Notes under the pieces: model-generated
Seen by the model: the letters and a program-made list of their open reading frames with translations, nothing else
Databases searched by the model: none
What the model was told of the DNA's origin: nothing
From: Hirudinaria manillensis
Lineage: Eukaryota; Annelida; Clitellata; Hirudinida; Hirudinidae
Reading direction: 5' to 3'
DNA length: 64,000 bases
NCBI GenBank assembly: GCA_034509925.1
Contig: CM067529.1
Location: forward strand, 9,768,501 to 9,832,500
In this document: one piece after another, positions 22,383 through 33,078 of the stretch
How positions within the stretch are numbered: the first letter of the stretch is position 1
Layout of the letters: each line of letters starts with the position of its first letter
Program-made: the position numbers and the translations under genes

Positions 22383-25300
22383 CATTTTTATTATAAAACA
22401 TTTTTATTTATTGTTTTTCATTTAAGTTATTATTTACCAATTTCATAATTATAATTTATTAACTTATTTTTAAACTTTCAGAGAATTGTTTTTTTTTCTT
22501 TTTCAATTCAACTTCACTTTTAAAATTCTCTTTAAGTTGAAATCTTCTACGTTTTTAAGAAAATGAGTTTTTAATCAAATTTATGAAATTTCTTCCAGTG
22601 ATTTTGATTCTTTGTTGTGATTGCTTTCGGTGAATTTTAATCTGCAAATTCACTTCCGAAAGACGTTTAGTTGATAAAGTCTTTGTTCGTTGGTTCGTTC
22701 ATGGGTTGTTGATATTGTTGCTGGTCGGTGTAGTTGTTATTGATTGTTATAGTTGTTATTGGCTATTGATTATTTCAGTTATTGATTGTTATAATTGTTA
22801 TTGGCTTTTGATTGTTGTAGTCGTTATAGCCGAGACTAGTTGTTATTGACGTGCAACTATCTTCAGAATATCCAACGGACATTATCCTTTAATCTCAATC
22901 TTTAAACTTGCAGCCTTCTTTGAGATAATTAATTTAATCCACCACTAATACCTGGATTTCCATGTCCTGATGCTCCCAGAAGCATTTCACGGTTCTGGAC
23001 AAATGCAGGAGATCCATTTTATTTCAAAAGGAAAAATTTCTTTAAGCACGAAATTACGCTGAAAGTTAATTATAGCTCTTGACTTTTTCGAAGCATCGTT
23101 ATGCTTCGTTGAGCAATTGTACCATAAAGTATCATTAGCGTATTATTTGACAATTTCTTGCCCGAATCACGCGTGTATGTCTTATCATATCATTGAACCA
23201 ACTTCATACGAACCTTAAGCAAAGCTACAATCGAAAAGGAATATTGAAGCAATGTGGTTGCAGAAAAGTTATTAAATATTTAAAATGCAAGGCATGAAAT
23301 TCTGAAATGAATCTGAAAAGAAACGAGTTGCTGTTTTATTAGATTTTAAAAGAATATGCCTTTAATTGTCAACGCACGACTTTCAAGGCGTTAATAAAAA
23401 AAATAAATAAATAAATAAAAATTAATATAAATGCATCCATTTGTTGTGACCTTCCGATAAAAGAAATTTAGAATCTTTCAGGAAATACGAGAACCACGGG
23501 AACTAATGCCTAATGACGTTCGTATGAAAAACATTAGAAAAAGTGCTTTTCTTCTTTCACCAAAACATGATCTGACGACAAACGCTCAAAATCACCTCTC
23601 AAATGTCTCACGTTTCGACATTTTCAAGGTAATTTATGGCTAAAAATCGACAAGAAAAAGAAACATTGTTCCGTTGAATATGTGATTTGTTTCACTTTTT
23701 TGGGACGAAAATGGGAAATTATCACGACTTGTCCTTGCACTTTCACTGGATCTCCTTTTAAACGGAACAAAGCGTGTTACGTGCCCGTGAAAACTATTCA
23801 ACATTTTCTAAATAATTGCATAATAATAATAATAATAATAATAATATTAACAATAATAATAATAATAAGCCATATGTGAGATGTGCTGCGTCTGTTATTT
23901 AAACAATTATACTTTGAAAAAGTCAGTCAAAATCGATTGCATTTGGATCTCGTTTGTCCTTCCATTACCTTCCCGTCTGCGCGTCGTTTTCGATTGGAAC
24001 GAAGTTAATTAAATAATGAATCAATTGGTCACTGCAAAATATATCCCCGAATTAAGATGCATTGGTTGAAACCTGGCAGGTCATCCATTATTTGCAGAGA
24101 GGTTGATACTCTTGTGCAAATAAATTGCATAAAAGTTTATGTTATTTTCATTTAAATTGAGTAATATAATAAATACTTATTTGCGTCCGTTAACACTAAT
24201 TTAATTAATTTCAATTTTAATGCACTTTTAAATTGCTACGGATTCGCTCAATGAATTCTTATTTCTATAAATTTCTATTCAGAGTTTTAAAATAGATTTT
24301 CAAAGTTAATTCCATAAGCATTCATTAACATTAATAAATATAAAAGTGAATTTAATGTGTCCATCCCAACCTCCATCGAAAGAGAACCAATTACATATTC
24401 ATGATCCACTTCTATGTTTTATTCAACGCCGTCAAGCGAGATGGCTTCTGACTGACACGGTTGAATGCGTTCACTTCGGGTTCAACGGGGTTAAAACTTA
24501 GGCAGTCCAATTGAAGATATGAATTTTTCCAATGATTCATCAGCACTAAATGACTCCACACTCTCTCTTTCTCGTCTCTCTTCCAAGAATTCCAAATTAC
24601 TTCCTCTTAAATGATAAATTTCTTCTTAATTAAAAACATTTGTGACCCTCGGAAACTCGGAATGAAACATTTTCGGATCTTCCGGGTAATTTTTCAAAGT
24701 TTTCCGACAACATTTCTAAGTAACTTTAAAACTAATTAAAAAATCCTTATTTCAAAGTGCAGTTTCTGATTAGGCGGATTTTATCGGCTTTGCATTCACT
24801 TTTCCTGCAATAAATCGAATTATTGTTTCTTTTAAAATCATGTTTAAATATTTTTTGCCCGCTTTTTTCCCCATTCATTCATGTTTTGTCCACAATCCTG
24901 TGCAATCGATTAGTTTGGTCAGTCTCATTACATTAGTGTTACATTAAGTTACTCAATCGCTCAGATTGAAATTAAACATAAAATGGATTCCTTAAAGCAT
25001 CAAGCATTTTCATCATGTGAAAATTTCTTTTGTTTTTCATTGCATAAAACGTTGCTTAATTTCTCTTTAAACCCGAAATATTTAAATGAATTTGTTTCGT
25101 TTTTTAAGACTTGAATTTCCACCAAAACGTACCAAGACACCTTTCAAAAGATCAAATGTTGCTTACTTTCAATTTAAACCTGAAATATTTTATTCTTTTA
25201 AGATTTGAATTTTTCTTATTTAAAGTCAAAAATATCAAAAGTTCATTTTTAAAAGCCTTAAAATCTGGATTTACTTTCAGCAGATTTTAACCGAATTTAA

Positions 25301-28300
25301 AGACTTGCAAGTTCAACGCCTTAACGTCATGGGTCAGCTTTCACGAAAACCAAAAAAAAAAGTTTGCAAATTTATCAAATCATTTTTTTAATTTTGAGCA
25401 ACAATTTTGCTCAAGAACACACCCTCAGAAGAACCTAAAGACACCATTTCGGTGTCAAACTACGAAAAATAACGAACCGTTCCGATTGGCACAAGAAAGT
25501 AACATTGTCAATTTTTTCTAATCTTTATGCTTATAAGAAAGCATTAAAACATTTTATTATTAACTCTATCGGATTAATTTAACTACATGTTATTGTACTA
25601 TATTTATTGTTTAAAAACATGCACCTTCTGATTAATGGAACCATTTAATTATATACCATCATTCCTAATTTTTTGTGTTAATTTTTCTGCTTATTGTGTT
25701 TCATGGGTCAGTCTACTAGCGGAAGCATGTGCTTCCTTAAGGCTGGCCCTTTGAGTTTTATTTTTTTTGCTGCTCTTTTCAGTTTTTTGTGTTAATGAAG
25801 GAATAAACTCATAAACCTCAAAAAAAAAAAAAAAAAGAGTGTTCCCAGTGCGGCATAAATTTATTTCATTTCTCCACATTTCAAGTTAATTAGCTCTTTG
25901 TTTCACCCCTTAATTGAAACGATTTTTAACTAAGAATCAAATGAACAAACTCTTTATTTACGGCCGTTCTTCCTAATTTTTTTTTTTTTTTTTAGAGAGC
26001 GACACACCTGAACTCCACAAAAACTTTGGCGATTCACTACGCGATGCCGTTTGATCTTTCCCTGTCCAAATCAGCATTTTGCCACCAATTCAATGAAACC
26101 TTTGTGACTATTTTGCTTATTAAAATTAAAATGTGCATAAATCCACATTTTGTTAAACCAATACTCCTCATGTCCGCGAAAGTTCCTGATTTTTGTAGCT
26201 ATATTTTTTTTCTAGCTGGCATTCTGTCCTTAGCTATGCGGCCATCAAAATGGTCCACTCGGTTGTTGCTGGAATAGTTGGTTGTTAATCGCTTTCTTTC
26301 ATTCACATTCCACAGTTCTTTGTCAAAATGAGAACGCCCTGGGGCATCATAAGATGAACTCCAAAACTCAAAATGTTTTCCGCAATAATTTTCCACGATA
26401 CGAAACTTCGTGGATTAACTTGTTGCGGACTCTGCCATTTCTTAGTTTTCAAGTTGCTTGTTTCGGCCCATATCGGTCAGGTTTTGTTCCTAAATTTGTT
26501 GTTGAATCTCGACTTAACAAGGATTCATATTTCTAGTAAGAGCGAGGCATAAGCAGGATGATAGGTGTTTGTCATCCAGCTTGTTTTGAGTCTTATTTTT
26601 TGTTCTTAACGTCCGAGAAAATCCTTGCTTAGGTAAATAGGAAATATGAAAAGAAATTACAGAAGTAATTTTGGTATATAAAATTATAGAAGTAAATTGA
26701 CGGCTTTACTTCCCAATTTCCAGAAGTATTCTTCTTTATAAGCCCTAGCCCGGAAATAGCTTTTTGATTTTTCTTCTTCTGACACACAAAATCCGTATTT
26801 TAATTCCATTTGCGCACAATGATTTATTTTCTTTTTCACGATTTTCTCGATTGAAGACATGCATAGTTTTGTATTAGTAATGTGCCAATATAGACAGTAA
26901 CATTGAAATATCATTTTATTTATTTATGTTGTAAAAAATTCCCGACGGCATTTTTACGCTTTCTCGATCCACAATGGCGGTCTGTCCGCGACACGGCGGT
27001 CATAAAAAGCTCTGGTTTATGGTCTTCATGGGTTGAAACAGGTGATTTCAAGCTAAGACTTTGAGTTTGTAACTATATATCGGAAGTATACAAAAAAATA
27101 GACATGCAACATTTAACGGATTTAACCAAATATCGGATGCCCGGACATGCGCTATCCGATCGAACATTATATCCGATTGGATATCCGGTTCACGCCTACA
27201 CGGAAATATATAATTGAAATACATAACGGAAGCACATAGGAAAAGCTTATAGCGGAAGTTTGGCGTGAGCTTGTAACCATGTTGTGGTGTTTTTAAATGT
27301 GGCGAAAAATTTCTAATAAAACGTTTGATAAAATTCGCAACTTTATGATTTCCCGATACTTTTAAAGTCTTGAAAGTAAAAAAAAAGAAGGATATTTTAA
27401 AGATTATGGCTGTCACAGACTTATGATGGATGGACCTTCAGTAAGAAACCTAGATTACGTGAATTTTATGAACGTATCCAACTTTAATAAGTCTGAACTC
27501 AGGTAGCAGTTTAGGAATGCAATGTACACGCGCACAACATGCTTGCTTTAAAATTACTATATAATCGCTCCAACAACTAATAATATCTTCGATGGTGATG
27601 TCAACTCAAGCAGTGCGAATTGTCCATAACCTGCTTCAAAAAAAATTCAATAATATTTCAATATTCAATAAAACATATATATAAATACCTAAAATAAAAA
27701 TGATTCTTATTCCGGTTCGGTGTCAGACTACTTTTCAAAGATCCGTATGTAATTAGGTTTAAACGCCGAGGCGTATGCGTTGCCAAATAATTATTTCATC
27801 CTTGGCTTTCTTCATCCGCCATATTATCCAGCTCCATGCATCTCTATAAACACCCTTCATTCGTAACTCGCGGACGGCAAGAGTTGTCACACTCCACCGA
27901 ACTTAATTACCGGCAGCCTATCTCTTGGAACAGTTCCACCGAAAGTCATAACTGTACCGGATTTTCCACATAAAATTGCAAACGTTGCTTCCATTGTTCT
28001 GCAACATGTTCGAATTGAATCCACGATCCCTTGTGGGGATTTGTGCTGCTCGTTCCGGTTGGCTGTGCCATTAAAATTAGTCATTTTTGCTGTCGCAGAC
28101 AAATGGCGTCCCCACGTCTACGCCGGAAATGTCCGCCGAATTTCTCAAATTCTTTAAAAGGATTTAAATTGGTTTTTCAGTTGAAAATTTGATGCGATGA
28201 AAATTATGCCTAATTTCGATTGGAAATACTGAAAATAAGATTTCCTCTAAAAAAATAAGGACAGATTTGCATTTTCCAGGAAAGCCGAATAAAGAAAACT

Positions 28301-29633
28301 ACTCCGACCAGAATAAAGGAACGCGCACATGCGAATTTAGTTACTCTGCATAAAAGCCGAGGACAATAAAATTAAAAAGGCGCAAGACATTTACAACCTT
28401 TCGGGTTTCTTTCTGGTCGAATTCCTCGGTCCAAGCTGCCTCATTCTGCGCACCACGAGTGCATAGAAGATGCTGATGCAGCTCAGTGGAAGGACGTATC
28501 CGATGAAAAAGCCGTAATAGACGAAGACGTGGTAGGAGTTGATGTCGGCAGATATCGTCGGGAAATCAATGGTGCACGATTTCAATCCATCTTCGGCGTA
28601 AGACTCTCTTGCGTAGAGAAAAATCGGAAGCATGACAATGGCCGAGAGACACCACGTACCTAAGCAAACGATTTTGGCGTTCCTGTTGCTCCTACAGTGG
28701 ACAGAGTTAAGGGCTCTGCAGACTGCAAGGTACCTGTCAATGCTCAGCGTGGTGAGGGTGAAAACCCCGTTGAACCAGTTCAGGCAAGTGGCGCTGAAGT
28801 AGATCTGCAAAGTCAGACATTGTTCAAATTCATTTACGACATTACTGAACGTTGTTAAAATAAAATCTATGTCTTTATGTCTAAGCATTTGCTCAGTAGG
28901 TTTGGAATTGGTCACAGCCATACATCCAAGTTACCAAGTATTGCAATCGTTTGCAAGTACCTATGGAAATGGTAATTTCGCCCGTAAGCGATGCAAACTA
29001 TGGAGCTTTTGGTAGACATAAATTAAAAACGATTCGTAACCATCCGTAATTTATTAACTCGTTTATTTTTACTGTAACTAATATTTTTTTGTCAATATCT
29101 ATTTATTTATTTACATTATTAATAAGTAATTAAATTACAAAGCATCTCACTTAAATTAGCTGTATTGAGATAAATTTCATTTGAAATTCGTGACACTAGG
29201 GATGGTCTCAATTCAGAAAAGACATAACAAATCACTACACAAGGTGAAACGATTTGACATTTCACAAATCATTAAAAGTTAATATTTCTTAAATCGTTAA
29301 ATTAAAATTTGCTACGATTAATTCGAAACTTAAGCAAACCTTGCACATGATGGTACCAAACCTCCAGGTCTTATTGGCTCCAATGTCGATAAGGAAAGGA
29401 ACACTGGAGAGGTAGAAGAAATCAGAACAGGCCAGATTGAAGATGTAAATGTTCGTCACAGATTGAAGCTTAGGACGCCGTAAAATGGAATAGATGACCA
29501 AACTGTTGCTCAGACTTCCGACAACGAATATGATGCCGTACAGGACCAGAAATATGCCAAGCATGATGTCGACATTAGGCCGAAAGTTTTCCAAATCTTC
29601 GTTGGATGAAAGATTCTTCGATGTTAGATTCAT
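14160..29633 (-). CDS. Peptide GPCR, somatostatin/allatostatin-C receptor-like (3 exons)
   Basis: Coding exons on the minus strand are 29633-29340, 28804-28398 and 14523-14160, giving 354 aa with consistent phases. It is a rhodopsin-class seven-helix receptor. Seen: N-glycosylation sites NLT, NLS and NKT; NLACSD in TM2; C97 at the top of TM3 and C175 in the second extracellular loop for the usual disulfide; SIDRYLAV (DRY, 121-123); CWTP in TM6 (254-257); NSALDPLLYAFL in TM7, where NPxxY has become DPxxY. The closest pattern is the somatostatin/opioid/galanin/allatostatin-C group. The TM3 aspartate of somatostatin and opioid receptors is absent (a threonine aligns there). Intron 1 is 535 bases and intron 2 is 13,874 bases, containing eIF4B. 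Exon 3 is joined by phase (AG|G, an arginine codon) and by supplying exactly the missing TM6-TM7 and tail. Confidence 0.83.
14524..16040. repeat. TAA/TTA microsatellite-rich part of GPCR intron 2
   Basis: Long stretches of (TAA)n/(TTA)n and AT-only sequence (14870-14960, 15210-15290, 15410-15620, 15880-16050). Apparent frames here are low-complexity artefacts. Confidence 0.7.
16047..16052 (-). terminator. Poly(A) signal of eIF4B
   Basis: AATAAA on the minus strand overlaps the last base of the eIF4B stop codon. It lies inside the GPCR intron in transcript orientation. Confidence 0.45.
16052..17227 (-). CDS. EIF4B: Translation initiation factor eIF4B, intronless, nested in GPCR intron 2
   Basis: 391 aa from the ATG at 17227 (MATNKQKGKKKKE), preferred to the in-frame ATG at 17260 because a basic Lys-rich start is typical. 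eIF4B stimulates the eIF4A helicase and helps mRNA join the 40S subunit. LTWQEFM and VTSWAAEM resemble the family N-terminus. One RRM spans about residues 83-156, with RNP2 (AYIGNLPF) and RNP1 (RGFGYVEF). A long Asp/Arg/Gly/Asn-rich central region follows, equivalent to the DRYG region. The conserved C-terminal box has RPKLNLMPRSKP and SSIFGGAKPVD followed by a charged helix. It is a single exon on the same strand as the host receptor gene, which suggests intron loss or an old retrocopy that stayed functional. The large opposite-strand frame at 16082-17371 is only its shadow. Confidence 0.92.
   Translation of the reverse strand: MATNKQKGKKKKEVTLTWQEFMKDSVSTAPVVTSWAAEMENENPDEEPEIFVHVNRDALPSAPKAVRGADVDESKIPNQPPYQAYIGNLPFEVSEEDIKKFFKNLLVVNVKLQTDNAGRLRGFGYVEFESREMLVESLAYNDLQIKGRAVRVDLATQNQEGERERRDDFRRKDGGEDRTSNDWRRKDDVASSDRSFRRDDRNFDNRSGGYNQTGYNNRNNYGDRRDNDGNEDRNRGFGGRQTFQSRDGFQNRDRFERRDDNLRDNRNFDKRRDFERRNESSENGWRQGGRTDSWRDNSWRRDGPSQPTTNHRRDDEDVEEVEKQPVEPSAPKERPKLNLMPRSKPIEETLQTVAASSIFGGAKPVDTNRREREIEEKLKKIQITNAIINTV
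17850..17945. repeat. GAT/GAC trinucleotide microsatellite
   Basis: An imperfect run of GATGATGAC units about 90 bases long. Confidence 0.75.
18376..18420. repeat. TTG/CTG trinucleotide microsatellite
   Basis: TTG units passing into CTG units. Confidence 0.75.
21560..22380 (-). mobile_element. Non-LTR retrotransposon 3' fragment with restriction-like endonuclease (family 1)
   Basis: The open frame at 22223-21669 (minus, 184 aa) is the C-terminal part of an R2-type non-LTR retrotransposon protein. It contains RPDIVIHDRRSKSCMLIDVS, the PD...D core of the restriction-like endonuclease, and the usual follow-on KSKVVPVIVGALGT and a C-terminus ending in ARILRKVL-type sequence (here AHILRKVLG). 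No reverse transcriptase remains. (ATT)n runs flank both sides (21560-21590, 22345-22382), as expected if such tracts form the 3' tail or the target. The fragment is in GPCR intron 2, on the receptor's coding strand. Confidence 0.75.
22384..28397. other. GPCR intron 2, 5' part
   Basis: No gene is supported. It contains a degenerate tandem of TTGTTATTGATTGTTATAG-like units (22690-22820), a TAA run (23820-23870) and a retroposed poly(A) tail (25821-25837). The frame at 27887-28102 (minus) has no recognised domain. Confidence 0.4.
25690..25840 (+). mobile_element. Retroposed 3' end with poly(A) tail
   Basis: AATAAA at about 25802-25807 is followed about 15 bases later by a 17-base A tract. This is the layout of a reverse-transcribed polyadenylated RNA or a LINE 3' end. 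The sequence just before carries a short palindrome (GGAAGCATGTGCTTCC). The source gene or element was not recognised. Confidence 0.45.
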
Positions 29634-29766
29634 GGTTATTTACTTTATTAAATTATTAACTTTATGGTATTAATGACAGGCGTGTAATTGATAACTTTAT
29701 GCGGAAGGAATTCTTCATTAAAAATTCGACTTCGTTTGAACGAAGAGGCGCCAAAGAGACGACTGG

Positions 29767-29773
29767 TTTTATA
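29767..29773 (-). promoter_or_regulatory. TATA box of the GPCR gene
   Basis: TATAAAA on the minus strand (context CTATAAAACC), 134 bases before the receptor start codon and outside any repeat. Confidence 0.5.
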
Positions 29774-29779
29774 GCGTTT

Positions 29780-31226
29780 CAATGCGCCTCAAGCATCCGT
29801 TCAGAATCTAGTTAACTGAGATGAAGTGAAAAAATGAGAATAATATGAAAACCATTTTATAATTGATCTCATGGTTTCCTCGTTGAAGGATAGCGAACGA
29901 TTTATTTCCTCAAACTTTCAAAAGATGTGATGTTAAGAGAACCAGGAAAAAGTCTCGCATGACTTATGCTCGCAACATTGATGGATTCCTCTTGCATTGT
30001 TATCATTTCACTCTCCATAAACTTTCCATATTTTTGCTGCTATGGTCGATTCAGAAATGATCATCGCCGTCATCGTCAAATTATCATATTCGCCTTCATC
30101 ATCATTATCGTCATCCTCTCCATCACCGTAGTCGTTGGCAGCAGGAGCGTAGTCATTGGCACACACCGAAAACGATCAACAAGGGCCTGTCTCATGTCTA
30201 TTTCGGCATCATGAACTACTTCACAACGTGGAACCGATCTTTCCGAATCCTGCACGAGCTGAAGAATCCAATCGAAGAATTAGGATTCTTTGGAAAGATG
30301 AGTGGAGAGTTTGTTTGTGGAAGGTGATTTACGATGAGCGTTCCAACAAATATTTGTTTTTTATCAAAACATTCCGTATAAGAGTTTCTCCATGTTCGAT
30401 TTCGCAGGAATTCTTGCCGGATGAGAACTCTATCGAGAAATAAACTGTCTTCTTAAAACAACAATTCCTAGAAATTTAATTATTTTAGAAACAAAATGAT
30501 TTTTAAAATAAATAATTTCAATATGGTTGTAGATCATGGGAAGGTCGCTTTCGTGGCAACCATAAATGCAAAAAGCCAAAAGCATTCAAAACGTCAGCAT
30601 GCAACGAAGCACTAAACTTTAGTCACGTGTTTACTTCCATCTTAGACTCGATTCCAGGTAGGAAATGGAGATGAGTACGACTCTAGTTTCAGTCGAATAA
30701 TCCCTTTGATGCACGTCTTGAATAATTGCAAGCAACGTAAATTTATCCTATTATTTCGTTATTCAGTCGTCATGTATCCTAATGACGGTGATGGAGAATG
30801 AAAGTTGCCTTTGGTCATTAAACGTGAAAATATCACAAGTTTCAACATTGAAAAAATTGTTTTTAATAAAACAGCGAAAAAGATTGGAAGGTATTTATGC
30901 TGGTCATTCACCATGAAATTTGATAAAATTTTAATAAAACTGTCAAAAATGATTTTGAGGAAATGAACCATAAAACTTTCACTTTGTTGATAAAAATACT
31001 ACAATTTATTTCTCGAAATGTCTCAATTAATTTTTTTTGTTGAAAATTTCGTGAAATTGTAGGAAATTAAGATTTCAAACGTCAATCCACCATATAAAAG
31101 ATTAGAAGCTTTTACCTCAAATTGTTTCCAAACTCATCAGCGAGAGATAGAGTAAATATCGAACACTGAATTCAATGATTCTTCATTTAAAACTTCTATG
31201 ACGGTATGACTCTTCAGGAGGCGTAA
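29780..31226. other. Intergenic upstream of the GPCR
   Basis: No gene is supported. Short frames at 29966-30214 and 30156-30443 (plus) come from a CAT/ATC-rich stretch. Confidence 0.4.
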
Positions 31227-32925
31227 AGAACATTGGCCAATTTGGTGATTGGGTCACACATTGAAACGTAGACTGTCAATCGACCTATAAGCTGAATTCT
31301 TGCCAGAACCACTGAGGGAAATATGTGCAAATAAGTACAATTAAATTTGCTCTCCACTTTCAGGCGATGACAGATTAAATAGAACTTCAAAGAAACAAGT
31401 CACATCACTCATTCATTTATTTGTGACAATTTCTAACAATTCCGAAATATCTCGTCAGAAAATTATTTAAACTCGGAAAAAATGGACCATCAACCGCCGT
31501 TTGAGTGCTGAGTACATATTCCCTGGAAACCTGCGTGTCTTTTTCTAAAGAACAAAAAAAAACTCTCTCTTTGATAACCTGAACGAATAAATGCCGTCCA
31601 ACATGCAAGTAATTTATTTGGGTAAATAAATGAAAATACAAAAAAAAATCGTCGTCAGATGGAAAATTTCCAGGAACGAAACGCCGATGTTTTAGAGAAT
31701 CAGATCAACACTAAACCATATAATTTTACATATAATGTTGATTATGATTATTTACTGTCAATTATTGATAAAACTCTTTATTATACGCCTCTTATAATGT
31801 TTAAAATGATCATCATGATTGCCACTGTTTTCTAAAGTTATCATTATCGCCATCGACGTCATCATCAGATGTAATTGGTGATATTTTGATCTGAAAAAAC
31901 GTTATTCATCTGAAAGCTAATGCCATTCGCTTCCGCATGGAAACAATAAGCTTCTTTTTACTATATTTCTCGTCCTTCTAAATCATTTGAGAAACTGTCA
32001 GAAGATTATAATTCACTTCCTCTGGGCCAAGAGAATGAAAGCTGTGCATTTATCATGAAAATTCGTTTCACGTTCGAGTGTAGAGATAAGCAAGAATGTT
32101 ATTATTGTTATTATGTTTAAATATCATATAAATTTTTCAAATTGTTTCCAGTCCTCTATCGAGTTAATAGTTTAATTCAAGTGAAATAAACAACGAGTGT
32201 CTATTCTGCGTTGGTCTCCAATCGATCAATAATTGTCCACTACTTTAGAGCAAACATTAATAAGATACAGGTTCATAAAGTTGCTTGAAGTTTAAAGAGG
32301 CGGAGAATGGGAAGAAGATATAAATGATGAAAAGAAATCACGAATTGCATTTACCAAGCAACCATTGAATGTGTTATTCCTTGAATATTTATGCGTCACA
32401 TAAATTCATAGGTTATTAATGCATAAAGTCACAAACATGGAAATGAAACAAACAAGAATGAAAAATGTTACGGAAAATCTGATTATATTAAAATAAAATT
32501 ATTTATTTGTTATTCAGAATGTTGTGGAGATTACAAGCATTATGAACTCGTTCCGAACATACCGAGACAGGTATAAATATTTATGACTGTGGCAAAATAA
32601 ACAGATCCAGATTCATTGACCAAATGATCCCCTAATTAATCCCCGTGTATCCTACGATTTATACAATATCCAATCAAAGCAAAATGGCTCAAATTATCAT
32701 CAAATAATAAATTCACACAACGCAACAGTTAAAACAACAACATCAAAACCAAAACATATTGAAACATAAATGCAATGGAAATAGGTTATTTATTTTAAAT
32801 AAACAAATATACAACATTTTGTAAGAAAAGTGACACAAACATTAAAAAGTGACAATTCATATTATCAACAAAATAAATTGGAACTTTGAAACAAAAAATC
32901 GGTCATCAGAGTCATTTACAAATTT

Positions 32926-32983
32926 CCATACAGCTCTTTTCAAGACTTTCCCATCTGTTGTTCTTCCAAGATCCATCATCCAA
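32926..32983 (-). pseudogene. DHX16 3'-end fragment, first half (copy A)
   Basis: Matches the last codons of the intact DHX16 gene (51550-51612) in the same orientation: the part coding [10 protein letters not shown], with the tryptophan codon changed to a stop. The match breaks at CATCCAA and resumes at 34982 with the next DHX16 bases (CCCTTGGCTTTATAGTAG), so about 2 kb of later insertion splits it. Confidence 0.75.
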
Positions 32984-33078
32984 ACTGTTGTGGGTTATAT
33001 AATAATATCGTTATTAATAATTATTATTACTTAAGTTTATTGCGGTAATATTCAGAAGAGGTTAGTGCAATAACATAT

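Noticed and set aside
27887-28102. A 71-aa minus frame inside the GPCR intron
   Set aside because: No recognisable family and no splice sites fitting the receptor.
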